DNA of 64,000 nucleotides. Source: Anaerolineales bacterium (lineage in GTDB: Bacteria > Chloroflexota > Anaerolineae > Anaerolineales > Villigracilaceae). This document shows, piece after piece, positions 47,280-55,416 of this stretch (positions are counted from its first letter, which is position 1; every line of letters begins with the position of its first letter). A program made the position numbers and the translations under genes. The DNA lies in the NCBI GenBank assembly GCA_030834895.1, contig JAUQXA010000018.1:62001-126000 (forward strand), written 5' to 3'. The notes beneath the pieces are model-generated. The model did no database searches. It was given only the letters and a program-made list of their open reading frames with translations, and was not told the origin of the DNA.

Positions 47280-48269
47280 ATGAAACGCTTTTCAATGTTC
47301 GCAATGGTACTGGTAGTTGCCTCCCTCGTTATGGCAGCCTGCGCCCCCGCAGCCACCCCCACCCCTGAGCCTCCCGCTCCCACCGCAATGCCCGAACCCA
47401 CAGCCACCCCCGAGCTTGAGCCAATGGATATTGTCGATACCGCCATCGCCGACGGTCGCTTCACCACCCTTGTCGCCGCAGTGCAAGCCGCTGAATTGGT
47501 TGACACGCTCAAAGGTGAAGGTCCTTTCACGGTCTTCGCCCCCACCGATGATGCCTTCGCCGCACTTCCCGCTGGCACGCTCGACGAATTGCTCAAGCCC
47601 GAAAACAAGCAGAAACTGACCGACATCCTGCTCTACCATGTAGTTTCAGGTAGTGTGATGGCTGCCGATGTGACCGCTCTGACCAGCGCCGCCACTGTCC
47701 TCGGCAAGGATGTCGCTGTCAAGGTTGATATGGGCAACGTTTACATCAATGAAGCAAAAGTCATCATCACCGACATTGCTACTTCAAACGGCGTCATTCA
47801 TGTCATTGACGCAGTGCTCCTTCCCCCTTCGGATGATGCGGCGATGGAAGAAAAGAACACCATCGTTGACGTCGCAGTTGCTGACGGACGTTTCAACACC
47901 CTCGTGGCTGCTGTCACCGCCGCAGACCTGGTCGAAACCTTGAGCGGAGAAGGTCCCTTCACGGTCTTCGCCCCCACTGACGATGCCTTCGCTGCTCTTC
48001 CTGCTGGCACTCTCGACAGCCTGCTGTTGTCCGAGAACAAACAGCAATTGACCGACATCCTGCTCTACCATGTGGTCTCCGGCAAGGTCATGGCTGCGGA
48101 CGTGGTTGGACTGACCAGCGCCCCGACAGTTCTCGGCAAGGATGTCACCATCACCGTCAAGGATGGCAAAGTCTTCCTGAACGACACCGTGCAGGTCATC
48201 ATCACCGATGTCGAAGCCTCTAACGGTGTGATCCATGTGATTGACGCGGTTCTCCTCCCGCCTCAATAA
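47280..48269 (+). CDS. Lipoprotein with two fasciclin (FAS1) domains
   Basis: A 329-residue protein. The signal peptide ends in lipobox VMAAC (Cys21), followed by a Pro/Thr/Glu linker (about 23-50). Two FAS1 domains (about 52-185 and 192-329) each carry [33 protein letters not shown] and the C-terminal [14 protein letters not shown]. The repeats are very similar in DNA too, pointing to a fairly recent internal duplication. FAS1 domains mediate adhesion; this one should sit on the outer face of the membrane. Own promoter and terminator. Confidence 0.92.
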   Translation: MKRFSMFAMVLVVASLVMAACAPAATPTPEPPAPTAMPEPTATPELEPMDIVDTAIADGRFTTLVAAVQAAELVDTLKGEGPFTVFAPTDDAFAALPAGTLDELLKPENKQKLTDILLYHVVSGSVMAADVTALTSAATVLGKDVAVKVDMGNVYINEAKVIITDIATSNGVIHVIDAVLLPPSDDAAMEEKNTIVDVAVADGRFNTLVAAVTAADLVETLSGEGPFTVFAPTDDAFAALPAGTLDSLLLSENKQQLTDILLYHVVSGKVMAADVVGLTSAPTVLGKDVTITVKDGKVFLNDTVQVIITDVEASNGVIHVIDAVLLPPQ

Positions 48270-48302
48270 GTATTCTCTTCTCCTGGTTTGATATGCAAGA
48301 AG

Positions 48303-48330
48303 AAAGGACGGGCAGTTTGCCCGTCCTTTT
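48303..48330 (+). terminator. Terminator after the fasciclin gene
   Basis: A perfect 12-bp stem (48303-48314 with 48318-48329), a 3-nt loop and a T run. Confidence 0.9.
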
Positions 48331-48359
48331 GATTACACCAAAAATTTCGCAAAAAACAA

Positions 48360-48387
48360 TTGACACGAATTTCCTTTGCGGTATAAT
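48360..48387 (+). promoter_or_regulatory. Strong promoter of tRNA-Lys
   Basis: TTGACA (48360-48365), a 16-bp spacer, TATAAT (48382-48387): consensus boxes, with the tRNA starting 22 bp later. Confidence 0.85.
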
Positions 48388-48408
48388 ACGCCCCGCTACT
48401 TTAAAAAC

Positions 48409-48480
48409 GGCTCCGTAGCTCAATGGCAGAGCAGTTGACTCTTAATCAATTGGTTGAGGGTTCGAATCCCCCCGGAGTCA
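48409..48480 (+). tRNA. tRNA-Lys (anticodon CTT)
   Basis: A 72-nt cloverleaf. Acceptor GGCTCCG pairs with CGGAGTC (one G-U). The anticodon stem GTTGA/TCAAT encloses loop CTCTTAA, giving anticodon CTT. T-arm GGGTTCGAATCCC. CCA is not encoded. Confidence 0.95.
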
Positions 48481-48486
48481 CTAACA

Positions 48487-48513
48487 AAAAGGTCTGGCAA
48501 AACCAGACCTTTT
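48487..48513. terminator. Bidirectional terminator after tRNA-Lys
   Basis: AAAAGGTCTGG (48487-48497) pairs with CCAGACCTTTT (48503-48513). It serves the tRNA and the convergent DUF554 gene. Confidence 0.85.
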
Positions 48514-48516
48514 GCT

Positions 48517-49224
48517 TTATATCTCAAACAAACTCAACGCCCACACAATTAACGGAGCCGCTATAAGCGCGGGCAGGAAATTCCCAACGCGGATTCTTTT
48601 GATGTCCAGCAAGTTACTGATGCCAACCCCGATCAACAGGATTCCACCTGTAGCAGTCATTTCCGCCATCATCGGGTCGGTGACGATGGTATGGAGTTGA
48701 TTCGCCAGCAGGCTGACTCCGCCCTGATAGACGAGGATGGGAAGCGCGGAGAACAGCACCCCCACACCCAGCGTGGATGCAAAAGCAATGGACGCGAATC
48801 CGTCCAGAGTGGATTTCACAGCCAGTAGGTTGTAATCGCCCGTCAAGCCGTCCTGGATCGAGCCGAGGATGGCGATGGGTCCGATGCAAAAAAGAAGCGA
48901 CGAGACCATAAATCCGCGCACGAATTTGGAGTTGGCTCCCGACTCGGATTCCTGCGAAAAGCGTTTTTCGAGCGTTTGCCCCAACCTTTGCAGCCAGTCT
49001 TCGATGCCGATCCACTCCCCGATCAGTACGCCGATCAATAGCGCGCCGAGGACGATCAATTGATTGTTGCTTTTGAGAAACATCCCCATGCCCATGGCAG
49101 CGGTGAAAATTCCCATCCCCGCGATGACCGTGTTCTTGAACTTTTCAGGAATGCGCGAGCCAAAGAGCAGCCCGATGGTTCCGCCAATCAAAATGGCGGC
49201 GACGTTGATGAAAGTGCCTGTCAT
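48517..49224 (-). CDS. DUF554 family membrane protein
   Basis: A 235-residue protein with six or seven hydrophobic segments and the family hallmarks: AAILIGGTIGLLFGSRIPEK near the N-terminus, ILGSIQDGLTGD (about 118-129), KSTLDGFASIAFASTLGVG and the C-terminal GILLIGVGISNLLDIKRIRVGNFLPAL region. It may be a transporter or channel; function is not established. Follows the cobalamin adenosyltransferase by 23 bp on the same strand. Confidence 0.85.
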   Translation of the reverse strand: MTGTFINVAAILIGGTIGLLFGSRIPEKFKNTVIAGMGIFTAAMGMGMFLKSNNQLIVLGALLIGVLIGEWIGIEDWLQRLGQTLEKRFSQESESGANSKFVRGFMVSSLLFCIGPIAILGSIQDGLTGDYNLLAVKSTLDGFASIAFASTLGVGVLFSALPILVYQGGVSLLANQLHTIVTDPMMAEMTATGGILLIGVGISNLLDIKRIRVGNFLPALIAAPLIVWALSLFEI

Positions 49225-49247
49225 GTTTTACCTTTTTTACGGAGTGG

Positions 49248-49790
49248 CTATGATTTTGCGAGCGTGGTCTTCTTTCCCGCGTGTTGATTTTCGAGCAGTT
49301 CCAGCACAAAGCACAGGGACGAGAGACGGTTCAGGTAGCGCTGCAAGTCCGCGTTGACCACTTCCTCATCGTCGAAGAGGCTAACCACCCGCCGTTCTGC
49401 CCTGCGGACAATCGCCCGCGCCAGCGATAGCGCCGCCCCGCCGAGCGTATCCCCTGGCAGAATGAATTGCTTTGGCATCTCGACGATTGCGCTCAAGTCA
49501 TCGGTCTGCTGTTCGAGCCACTTCACCCGCGTTTCATCGATAAAGTGAAAGTGCTTCGCGTTCTCTGGTGTGGCGGCGACTTCTGCCATTAACTTGTAAA
49601 GGTCGCGTTGCACCTCGATCAAAATGGGAGAGGTCTGCGGGGCGTTGCATTGTGCGCGTGCCAAGCCCAACGACGCGGACGCTTCGTCCAGCGCGCCCAC
49701 CGCCTCCATGCGGACATGATATTTTGGCACCCGTCCCTCGCCGAGCAGACCTGTCGTACCGTCATCGCCTTTTGCTGTATAAAAAGTCAT
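49248..49790 (-). CDS. Cob(I)alamin adenosyltransferase, PduO type
   Basis: A 180-residue protein. The N-terminal FYTAKGDDGTTGLLGEGRVPK is the ATP-binding motif of the PduO/MMAB family. VGALDEASASLGLAR, FILPGDTLGGAALSLARAIVRRAERR (about 120-145) and NRLSSLCFVLE are also typical. It transfers adenosyl from ATP to cob(I)alamin, giving the cofactor used by methylmalonyl-CoA mutase. A longer frame to 50237 exists, but those codons overlap the opposite-strand gene and match nothing. A minus-strand TATAAT box ends 7 bp before this ATG. Confidence 0.92.
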   Translation of the reverse strand: MTFYTAKGDDGTTGLLGEGRVPKYHVRMEAVGALDEASASLGLARAQCNAPQTSPILIEVQRDLYKLMAEVAATPENAKHFHFIDETRVKWLEQQTDDLSAIVEMPKQFILPGDTLGGAALSLARAIVRRAERRVVSLFDDEEVVNADLQRYLNRLSSLCFVLELLENQHAGKKTTLAKS

Positions 49791-49797
49791 GGGCGGC

Positions 49798-49826
49798 ATT
49801 ATAGCATTAAGACCATCATGTATAAT
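49798..49826. promoter_or_regulatory. Divergent leaderless promoter pair
   Basis: TATAAT on the minus strand (49798-49803) lies 7 bp before the adenosyltransferase ATG at 49790. TATAAT on the plus strand (49821-49826) lies 6 bp before the ATG at 49833. The two -10 boxes are only 17 bp apart, so polymerases may compete. No clear -35 boxes. Confidence 0.5.
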
Positions 49827-49832
49827 TTCCCC

Positions 49833-50456
49833 ATGCTTATCCCTGTCCATGATGAAATGACCCTTGAAGCCCTCGGCTCGCGTTTCAGCCCGCGCGCGCT
49901 GGAAATCATCCTCGCCGCCAACCGCAAGCAGGACTCGCTGCGCAACCAGATCGGTCACGATGAAATTCACTTCGACAACAACGCCATCGACGCGGGCAAC
50001 CGCTACATCGTCGAACAGCGCGGACATGTGATCGCCTCCCTGCTTTCGCCTGGTGTGCTTTCCGCGTGGATCGCGTTTGGCAGGCTGACCCACACGGCGC
50101 AGGATTTTTATTCGCACACGAATTACGTCACCCTCTGGCTTGACCAGTTCAATGGGATGCCGCCTCCTACAACTGAGATTGATCCCGTTCAAAAGAGTCT
50201 GCTTCAAAGCCCAAACCTTCACTCTGGGAAAATTCATTTCCCGTTGGATGTGCTGTACTTCATCCCCTTCCTGCGGAATTTTGCGCTTTCTCTTTTGCCA
50301 GACACTTCACATGGCAAGATGAATCTGGACTCGCATGAGCAAGGGGAGAAGTTCGCCTATGCCCGCGCCGCTGCCATCAAACGGACCATCCACGAGTTCG
50401 AGCTGTTGCAAAAACTTCTCACGCCAGAGATGTTTTCCAAATTCACCGATTTGTAA
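49833..50456 (+). CDS. Het-C / zinc-dependent phospholipase C-like protein
   Basis: A 207-residue protein. The conserved core is FGRLTHTAQDFYSHTNYVTLWL (about 77-98), rich in His, Asp and Asn as in the metal site of bacterial zinc phospholipase C and Het-C-like proteins. Earlier IGHDEIHFDNNAID and later DTSHGKMNLD may give further ligands. No signal peptide. Enzyme activity is inferred from fold resemblance only. The ATG at 49833 is chosen because the upstream ATG at 49818 overlaps a TATAAT box; the mRNA is probably leaderless. Confidence 0.65.
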   Translation: MLIPVHDEMTLEALGSRFSPRALEIILAANRKQDSLRNQIGHDEIHFDNNAIDAGNRYIVEQRGHVIASLLSPGVLSAWIAFGRLTHTAQDFYSHTNYVTLWLDQFNGMPPPTTEIDPVQKSLLQSPNLHSGKIHFPLDVLYFIPFLRNFALSLLPDTSHGKMNLDSHEQGEKFAYARAAAIKRTIHEFELLQKLLTPEMFSKFTDL

Positions 50457-50506
50457 ATTCTGAAGTCCAGAAATTCTACTTGCGGACTCCATTCCACAGT
50501 AAAAGG

Positions 50507-50512
50507 TATAAT
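50507..50512 (+). promoter_or_regulatory. -10 box of probable leaderless yqeY promoter
   Basis: TATAAT with 6 bp to the ATG at 50519. There is no ribosome-binding site. Confidence 0.5.
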
Positions 50513-50518
50513 CAACTT

Positions 50519-50965
50519 ATGGATATAAAAACTCAACTCAATGAATCAATGAAAGATGCCATGAAGAGTGGCGATAAAGTTCGGAAACTTACTGTCAGCA
50601 TGGTGCTTGCCGCGATCAAACAGGTCGAAGTGGACAAGCGCACGGCGCTCGATGACCTGGCAGTGACGGCGCTCATCCAAAAGGAGATCAAGAACCGCCG
50701 CGAAGCCATCGAGGAGGCGAAGAAAGCCAACCGTCCCGACCTGATCGCCGACAATGAAGCGGAGATCAAGGTGCTGGAGGTCTTCCTGCCGAAAGCCATG
50801 CCCGCCGAGGAACTGCGCGCGCTGGTGCAAGCCGCCATTGCCGAGGTCGGAGCCACCGCCCCTGGCGACATGGGCAAGGTGATGAAGGTCGTCATGCCCA
50901 AAGTGGCGGGACGCGCTCCGAATGACATGATCAGTTCCATGGTCAAGGAACTGCTTACGAAGTAG
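50519..50965 (+). CDS. yqeY: GatB/YqeY domain-containing protein
   Basis: A 148-residue single YqeY domain, the usual stand-alone length. Hallmarks are LNESMKDAMKSGDKVRKLTVSMVLAAIK (start), ALIQKEIKNRREAIEEA, EIKVLEVFLPKAMPAEEL and DMGKVMKVVMPKVAGRA. It resembles the tail of GatB of the tRNA amidotransferase, but the stand-alone protein has no firm role. The frame extends to 50480, but that part lies upstream of the -10 box. Confidence 0.9.
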   Translation: MDIKTQLNESMKDAMKSGDKVRKLTVSMVLAAIKQVEVDKRTALDDLAVTALIQKEIKNRREAIEEAKKANRPDLIADNEAEIKVLEVFLPKAMPAEELRALVQAAIAEVGATAPGDMGKVMKVVMPKVAGRAPNDMISSMVKELLTK

Positions 50966-50969
50966 CCTA

Positions 50970-51002
50970 AAGTGACAGTCATCTTTAAGATGACTGTCAC
51001 TT
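50970..51002. terminator. 33-nt palindrome between yqeY and pgpH
   Basis: AAGTGACAGTCATCTT (50970-50985) and its exact complement (50987-51002) around one central base. It may act as a terminator (T-rich end) or a repeat. Confidence 0.65.
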
Positions 51003-51011
51003 CTTTCACTC

Positions 51012-53132
51012 ATGCCTCCCCGTCTTCCAGCCACCCCCCGCCTGCGAGTCCTGCAAATCGTTTTGATTCTGGCGGTCAGTCTCGTTTCCTTTGCGATTCT
51101 GACCATGCCCATCACCCTGCGTCCCACCACGCAGGCGATGGCTGTTGGCGTGGTACTGCAATACACCATGCAGTCGCCTCGCGACATCGAATACGTCAGC
51201 GAGGTGCGGACCGAGGAGGCGCGCAAAGCAGCCGAGAGCGGAGTCCAGCCTGTTTATACGCCGCCAGACCCAGCCATCGCCCGTCAACAAATTGAGCGGC
51301 TGCGAACTGCCATGCAGTACATTACTTCGGTGCGGACCAACCCCGAGCTGTCGCTCGAAGACAGGAAGTCGAACCTGGTCGAGTTGAGCGATGTCCGCTT
51401 GAAGCTGGAGACGATTGATTATGTCGTCGGCATCTCCGATACCCGCTGGGAAGCCGCGCAGTCCGAAGCGCTGCGGGTCTTGGAACAGGTCATGCGTCGC
51501 GCAATTCTCGAAGACAAGCTCGAAGCCACGCAAACAAGCGTTTCCTCCTCGGTCAGTCTGACTTTGAACGAACAGCAGTCCGCGCTGGTAACGGAACTGG
51601 TGACTGCCTTCGTGGTACCGAACAGTTTCTACAGCGAAGAGTTGACCGTTGCCGCACGTCAGGCGGCGCGTGATAACGTGAAGCCTGTTGTGCAAACCTA
51701 CAAGAATGGGGAGACGATTGCACCTGCGGGAGAGATCATCACTCCCGCCGATATGGAAGCTTTCCAACAACTTGGCATGATTAGCACGGGTCAGCGTTGG
51801 GAGGATATGCTTGGTGCGACGGCAGTCATCGTGCTTTCCGCCGTCTTCGTGCCGCTGTATTTCTATCGCCGCAAACGCTCGGTGGTTGTCAACGATGCGC
51901 GCAGCCTGATGGTGATCGCGCTTATTTTTATTATCTTTTTACTTGGCGCAAGGCTGTTTACAAATCGCACCCTCGCGCCTTACGGATATCCCCTGCAAGC
52001 GGCTGGACTTTTGATCACCGCCCTGTATGGTGTGGAAACGGGATTGGTGATTGCCATTCCTTTGAGTCTGTTGGCATCGTACGGCTTGTCGAACACGCTC
52101 GACCTCGCGCCGTATTACATGTTCTCGTCGTTGATCGGCTTGCTGGCTCTGGGACCCGTCCGCCGCTTTTGGGGATTTGTGCGGGCGGGGGCTGCCATCT
52201 CGCTTTCGGGCTTGGTCGTGCTGATGGCGTATCGCCTGCCCTTCTTCACCCTCGACCTGTTGGGTATCGTTCAATTTGTCGGTGCTGTGCTCTTTGCGGG
52301 ATTCTCCGCCGCCAGTATCACCCTCCTGCTTCAATATCTTCTCGCCCAAACCCTCGGTCTGACCACCGTCTTCCAACTGCTCGACATCTCCCGACCCGAT
52401 TATCCGCTGCTGCAATTCTTTCTGCGCAACGCCCCAGGGACGTACCAGCACAGCTTGCAGGTCGCCAACCTTGCGGAGCAGGCGGCGGAGAAGATCGGCG
52501 CCGACCCGCTGCTGACCCGAGTTGGGGCGCAGTTCCACGATATCGGCAAGGCACTCAACCCGACCTTCTTCATCGAGAACCAGATCCCAGGCAACGTCAA
52601 CGCCCACCACGACATCCCGCCCGAAGAGTCCGCCGCGACCATCATCCGCCACGTGACCGAGGGCGTGCAACTGGCGAAGAAGCATCGCCTGCCCGAACGC
52701 CTGCATGATTTCATCCTCGAACATCACGGCACGCTCATCACCCGTTATCAATACAACCAGGCGATGCAGGCGGCTGGCGGCGACCCGACCAAGGTGGACA
52801 TCGAGAAATTCCGTTACCCGGGTCCACGGCCGAGTTCGCGCGAGACCGCCCTGTTGATGCTGGCGGATGCCGCCGAAGCCCGCGCCCGCGCCGAGCGTCC
52901 CGCCAACGAGGAAGAGTTGCGCATCCTTGTCCGCAATGTGATCGAGACCGTGCAAAAATACAACCAACTCGACGATACCCTGCTCACGCTTCGCGACCTG
53001 AATCTGATCACCGAGTCCTTCGTCACCACCCTGCGCGGAACCTATCATCCGCGCATTCAATATCCCAACGGAAAGCCCGCCGAGCAGGACGCCGCCCCGA
53101 TGTCCGCGAGGAAAGAAAATGATCCACGTTGA
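51012..53132 (+). CDS. pgpH: PgpH-type membrane HD-domain phosphodiesterase
   Basis: A 706-residue protein in the 7TMR-HD layout: one membrane helix (about 13-35), an extracytoplasmic domain (about 36-265), about seven helices (266-460) and a cytoplasmic HD domain (about 475-640). Motifs there are HSLQVANLAEQAAEKIGADP, FHDIGK (near 508-513), NAHHDIPPEESA and EHHGT. Homologues such as Listeria PgpH hydrolyse c-di-AMP. Its end overlaps ybeY by 14 bp, followed by dgkA; this order is widely conserved, though phoH is not seen just upstream. Confidence 0.9.
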   Translation: MPPRLPATPRLRVLQIVLILAVSLVSFAILTMPITLRPTTQAMAVGVVLQYTMQSPRDIEYVSEVRTEEARKAAESGVQPVYTPPDPAIARQQIERLRTAMQYITSVRTNPELSLEDRKSNLVELSDVRLKLETIDYVVGISDTRWEAAQSEALRVLEQVMRRAILEDKLEATQTSVSSSVSLTLNEQQSALVTELVTAFVVPNSFYSEELTVAARQAARDNVKPVVQTYKNGETIAPAGEIITPADMEAFQQLGMISTGQRWEDMLGATAVIVLSAVFVPLYFYRRKRSVVVNDARSLMVIALIFIIFLLGARLFTNRTLAPYGYPLQAAGLLITALYGVETGLVIAIPLSLLASYGLSNTLDLAPYYMFSSLIGLLALGPVRRFWGFVRAGAAISLSGLVVLMAYRLPFFTLDLLGIVQFVGAVLFAGFSAASITLLLQYLLAQTLGLTTVFQLLDISRPDYPLLQFFLRNAPGTYQHSLQVANLAEQAAEKIGADPLLTRVGAQFHDIGKALNPTFFIENQIPGNVNAHHDIPPEESAATIIRHVTEGVQLAKKHRLPERLHDFILEHHGTLITRYQYNQAMQAAGGDPTKVDIEKFRYPGPRPSSRETALLMLADAAEARARAERPANEEELRILVRNVIETVQKYNQLDDTLLTLRDLNLITESFVTTLRGTYHPRIQYPNGKPAEQDAAPMSARKENDPR

Positions 53133-53574
53133 CCAACAGCACGCTTTTTCCGACGTCGCCCTTTTGGAACGCGCCGCGCAAATGACTTTGGAACATGTTC
53201 ACGCTGAGCGAAGTCGAAGCGCCGACCTGACGATAGTCCTGACCGACGATGCCCAACTCCACGAGCTAAACCGCGACTACCTCGGAGTGGATGCGCCTAC
53301 CGATGTGCTTTCCTTCCCTGCCGACGAGGAAGACCCCGAGTCGGGCATCCGCTATTTGGGCGACATCCTCATCTCGATTCCCCGCGCCAAACAGCAAGCC
53401 AAAGCAGCTGGACATCCCCTCGAGGCCGAAGTTCAATTGCTTGTGGTGCATGGAACCCTGCACCTGCTTGGTCACGACCATGCCAAGGTTAGGGAAAAAG
53501 TCCGCATGTGGAAGGCGCAGGCAGAGGTGATGTCAAAACTGGGGCTGGGGCATATTAAGGTGCCGGAAAGCTGA
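53119..53574 (+). CDS. ybeY: Endoribonuclease / rRNA maturation factor YbeY
   Basis: A 151-residue protein of normal family length. The zinc motif is VVHGTLHLLGHDHAK (about 114-128) with three His ligands, and APTDVLSFPADEED (about 57-70) is also diagnostic. YbeY acts in 16S rRNA 3' processing and ribosome quality control. In the N-terminal part the residues LSEVEA/AERSRSA region (53204-53219) is encoded by a half copy of the R1 repeat, CTGAGCGAAGTCGAAG, kept in frame. Confidence 0.92.
   Translation: MIHVDQQHAFSDVALLERAAQMTLEHVHAERSRSADLTIVLTDDAQLHELNRDYLGVDAPTDVLSFPADEEDPESGIRYLGDILISIPRAKQQAKAAGHPLEAEVQLLVVHGTLHLLGHDHAKVREKVRMWKAQAEVMSKLGLGHIKVPES
53204..53219. repeat. Half copy of repeat R1 inside ybeY
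   Basis: CTGAGCGAAGTCGAAG differs at one base from the R1 core and is read in frame as part of ybeY. Confidence 0.6.
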
Positions 53575-53582
53575 AAGTGATT

Positions 53583-53653
53583 CACCGCTAAGAGGCGCGA
53601 AGAACGCGAAGATTCTATACAAGTTTCTTGGCGACCTTCGCGGGCTTTGCGGT
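53583..53653. repeat. Palindromic repeat, family R7 (copy b)
   Basis: A left part GGCGCGAAGAACGCGAAGA faces GGCGACCTTCGCGGGCTTTG. Related to 24055-24131. Lies between ybeY and dgkA. Confidence 0.65.
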
Positions 53654-53670
53654 AAAAAAATCGGATTGAA

Positions 53671-54057
53671 ATGAAATCCTTTTTCTCCTCCCGAATTGCC
53701 TCGTTCCGTTATGCGTTTCATGGCTGGCACTACGCCCTGCGAACGCAAAAGAACATTTGGATTCACAGTGCCATCGCAACCGCCGTTTTGATTGTCGGAC
53801 TCTGGCTTCAACTCCCCGCTCGTGACTGGGCAGTGCTCGTGCTGACTACGGCAATGGTCTTCACTGCCGAATTCCTGAACACATCCATCGAAGCGGTGGT
53901 TGACCTTGCCAGCCCTGAAATCCACCCGCTGGCAAAGATCGGCAAGGACGTGGGCGCGGCGGCGGTGCTGGTCGCCGCCCTCGCCGCGATTTTGGTTGGT
54001 CTGCTGATTCTTGGTCCGCCGTTGTGGGCGAAGTTGAGTTTGATGTGGAGGGGATGA
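53671..54057 (+). CDS. dgkA: Diacylglycerol/undecaprenol kinase (DgkA family)
   Basis: A 128-residue membrane protein with three helices after an amphipathic start. The catalytic helix has FTAEFLNTSIEAVVDLASPEIHP (about 68-91), with the conserved Glu and Asn-Thr, and KIGKDVGAAAVLVAAL follows. In Gram-positive lineages this family phosphorylates undecaprenol for cell-wall lipid recycling. Part of the pgpH-ybeY-dgkA cluster. Confidence 0.9.
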   Translation: MKSFFSSRIASFRYAFHGWHYALRTQKNIWIHSAIATAVLIVGLWLQLPARDWAVLVLTTAMVFTAEFLNTSIEAVVDLASPEIHPLAKIGKDVGAAAVLVAALAAILVGLLILGPPLWAKLSLMWRG

Positions 54058-54084
54058 CTTCTGGCAGGCTTATTAAGATGGCTT

Positions 54085-54516
54085 TCAATCTTCCCGATAG
54101 TGAGGTGGACGATCAAGGGAAATTTGCTTTTTCATTTCTGAAAGCAACTTAAATTTGGATTGTTCGATTATCAAATTAATTTGCGAGACGGCTTTATCTG
54201 TGTCAATGTTTTTGTAGTCAATTAGATCTTGAATTTGAGTCCCGTCCGACCAATAAATATCGATTAATAAATCTATTTTTTGTGTTTGTGAATTATTTGA
54301 CGGCATTAGACTTAGTTCTATTGCTTCTTCTTCTTGATTATTGTGCGGGAAATAACTTATGTACCCACCACCCAAATCTGTATCGTTTGAGACAGAATAA
54401 CTTAATAATTTGCCTTTTAAGTCGTTCTTAGAGATGTAAACCTCCAACTCTGACGACAGCCAATCTAAATGGTTGGATAATACCTTTTTCAACTGTTGCT
54501 TCAACTCGTTTTTCAT
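54085..54516 (-). CDS. AT-rich ORFan of 143 residues
   Basis: I do not recognise this protein. It is soluble and rich in Asn, Ser, Ile and Lys. It starts with a predicted amphipathic helix (KNELKQQLKKVLSNHLDWL), has a beta-rich middle (YISYFPHNNQEEEAIELSLMP) and ends in a helical segment with DRPPHYRED. The DNA is far more AT-rich than its neighbours and the gene lies on the opposite strand from the genes on both sides, which suggests recent gain. A small immunity- or defence-type role is possible but unsupported. Confidence 0.6.
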   Translation of the reverse strand: MKNELKQQLKKVLSNHLDWLSSELEVYISKNDLKGKLLSYSVSNDTDLGGGYISYFPHNNQEEEAIELSLMPSNNSQTQKIDLLIDIYWSDGTQIQDLIDYKNIDTDKAVSQINLIIEQSKFKLLSEMKKQISLDRPPHYRED

Positions 54517-54661
54517 AGGTTGTTTCGCCCTAAATAACTAACTGGAGATTAAATAGTAACAATCTATACAGTTACACTTATATGACTGGAGATAAAATGT
54601 CGATAAGAGTATAGCATTAATTTCAATTGGTAATTTCATAAGCCGAAGGTGTTTTTATTTT

Positions 54662-55330
54662 ATGCAAATCCAAATTGACAAACTCGTCCGCAGTAAACGC
54701 CGAACCATTGCGCTGATTGTCGAACGTGATGGGACGTTCACCGTCCGCGCGCCACTGCGTGTGCCACAGGCGGAGATCGACTCCTTCGTCCAGCAAAAAG
54801 CGGACTGGGTCACGCGCACGCGGGAAAAGATAAAGTCGGCTCAGCCTGCCCTGAAAAAGCAGTATGCCGATGGCGAGACCTTTCTCTACCTCGGCTCTCT
54901 CTTTGAGTTGAAGCTGGTTCGGAGGCAGAAGCCTGTCTTGCAATTCAACGATGGCTTCACCCTCAGTCAGTCCGCGCGGGAAAGGGGCGAGACGTATTTT
55001 GTCCGCTGGTACAAGGAGCGGGCGTTCGAGGTCATCTCGGAGCGGGTCAGGGAATATTCGCAGAGGCACGGCTTCACGCCCAGTCAGGTGAAAATCTCGT
55101 CCGCAAGAACGCGCTGGGGATCGTGCAGTTCCACGGGTACGTTGAATTTCACCTGGCGGCTGGTCATGGCTCCGCTGGAGGTGATTGACTACGTTGTCGC
55201 GCACGAACTCGCCCACCTGCGGGTGAAGAACCACTCCCGCAAATTCTGGAAGGTGGTCGAGACGGTTTGTTCCGACTATAAACGTCACAGAAAGTGGCTG
55301 CGGGAGAATGGGGAGAGGTTGAGTTTGTAG
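54662..55330 (+). CDS. YgjP-like (DUF45/M48-type) zinc metalloprotease-like protein
   Basis: A 222-residue protein of the YgjP/UTP-pyrophosphatase family. VRSKRRTIALIVERDGTFTVRAP at the N-terminus, TRWGSCSSTGTLNFTWRLVMAP (about 156-177) and YVVAHELAHLRVKNHSRKFW (about 183-202) are diagnostic. HELAH with a later His forms the zinc site. The family is SprT/WSS-like; its substrate is unsettled. No clear ribosome-binding site precedes the ATG. Confidence 0.88.
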   Translation: MQIQIDKLVRSKRRTIALIVERDGTFTVRAPLRVPQAEIDSFVQQKADWVTRTREKIKSAQPALKKQYADGETFLYLGSLFELKLVRRQKPVLQFNDGFTLSQSARERGETYFVRWYKERAFEVISERVREYSQRHGFTPSQVKISSARTRWGSCSSTGTLNFTWRLVMAPLEVIDYVVAHELAHLRVKNHSRKFWKVVETVCSDYKRHRKWLRENGERLSL

Positions 55331-55345
55331 ATTGTACAATCCGTC

Positions 55346-55390
55346 CTTCGACTGCGCTCAGGACGAACTTCGCGCTGAGCGCAGTCGAAG
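55346..55390. repeat. Palindromic repeat, family R1 (copy c)
   Basis: CTTCGACTGCGCTCAG (55346-55361) and its exact complement (55375-55390). It lies between two zinc-protease-like genes. Confidence 0.85.
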
Positions 55391-55416
55391 CGTATCTACT
55401 GGTTTATACTTCGCGT

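Noticed and set aside
49791..50237. N-terminal extension of the cobalamin adenosyltransferase
   Set aside because: It overlaps the opposite-strand Het-C-like gene, lacks similarity to the family, and lies upstream of the -10 box.
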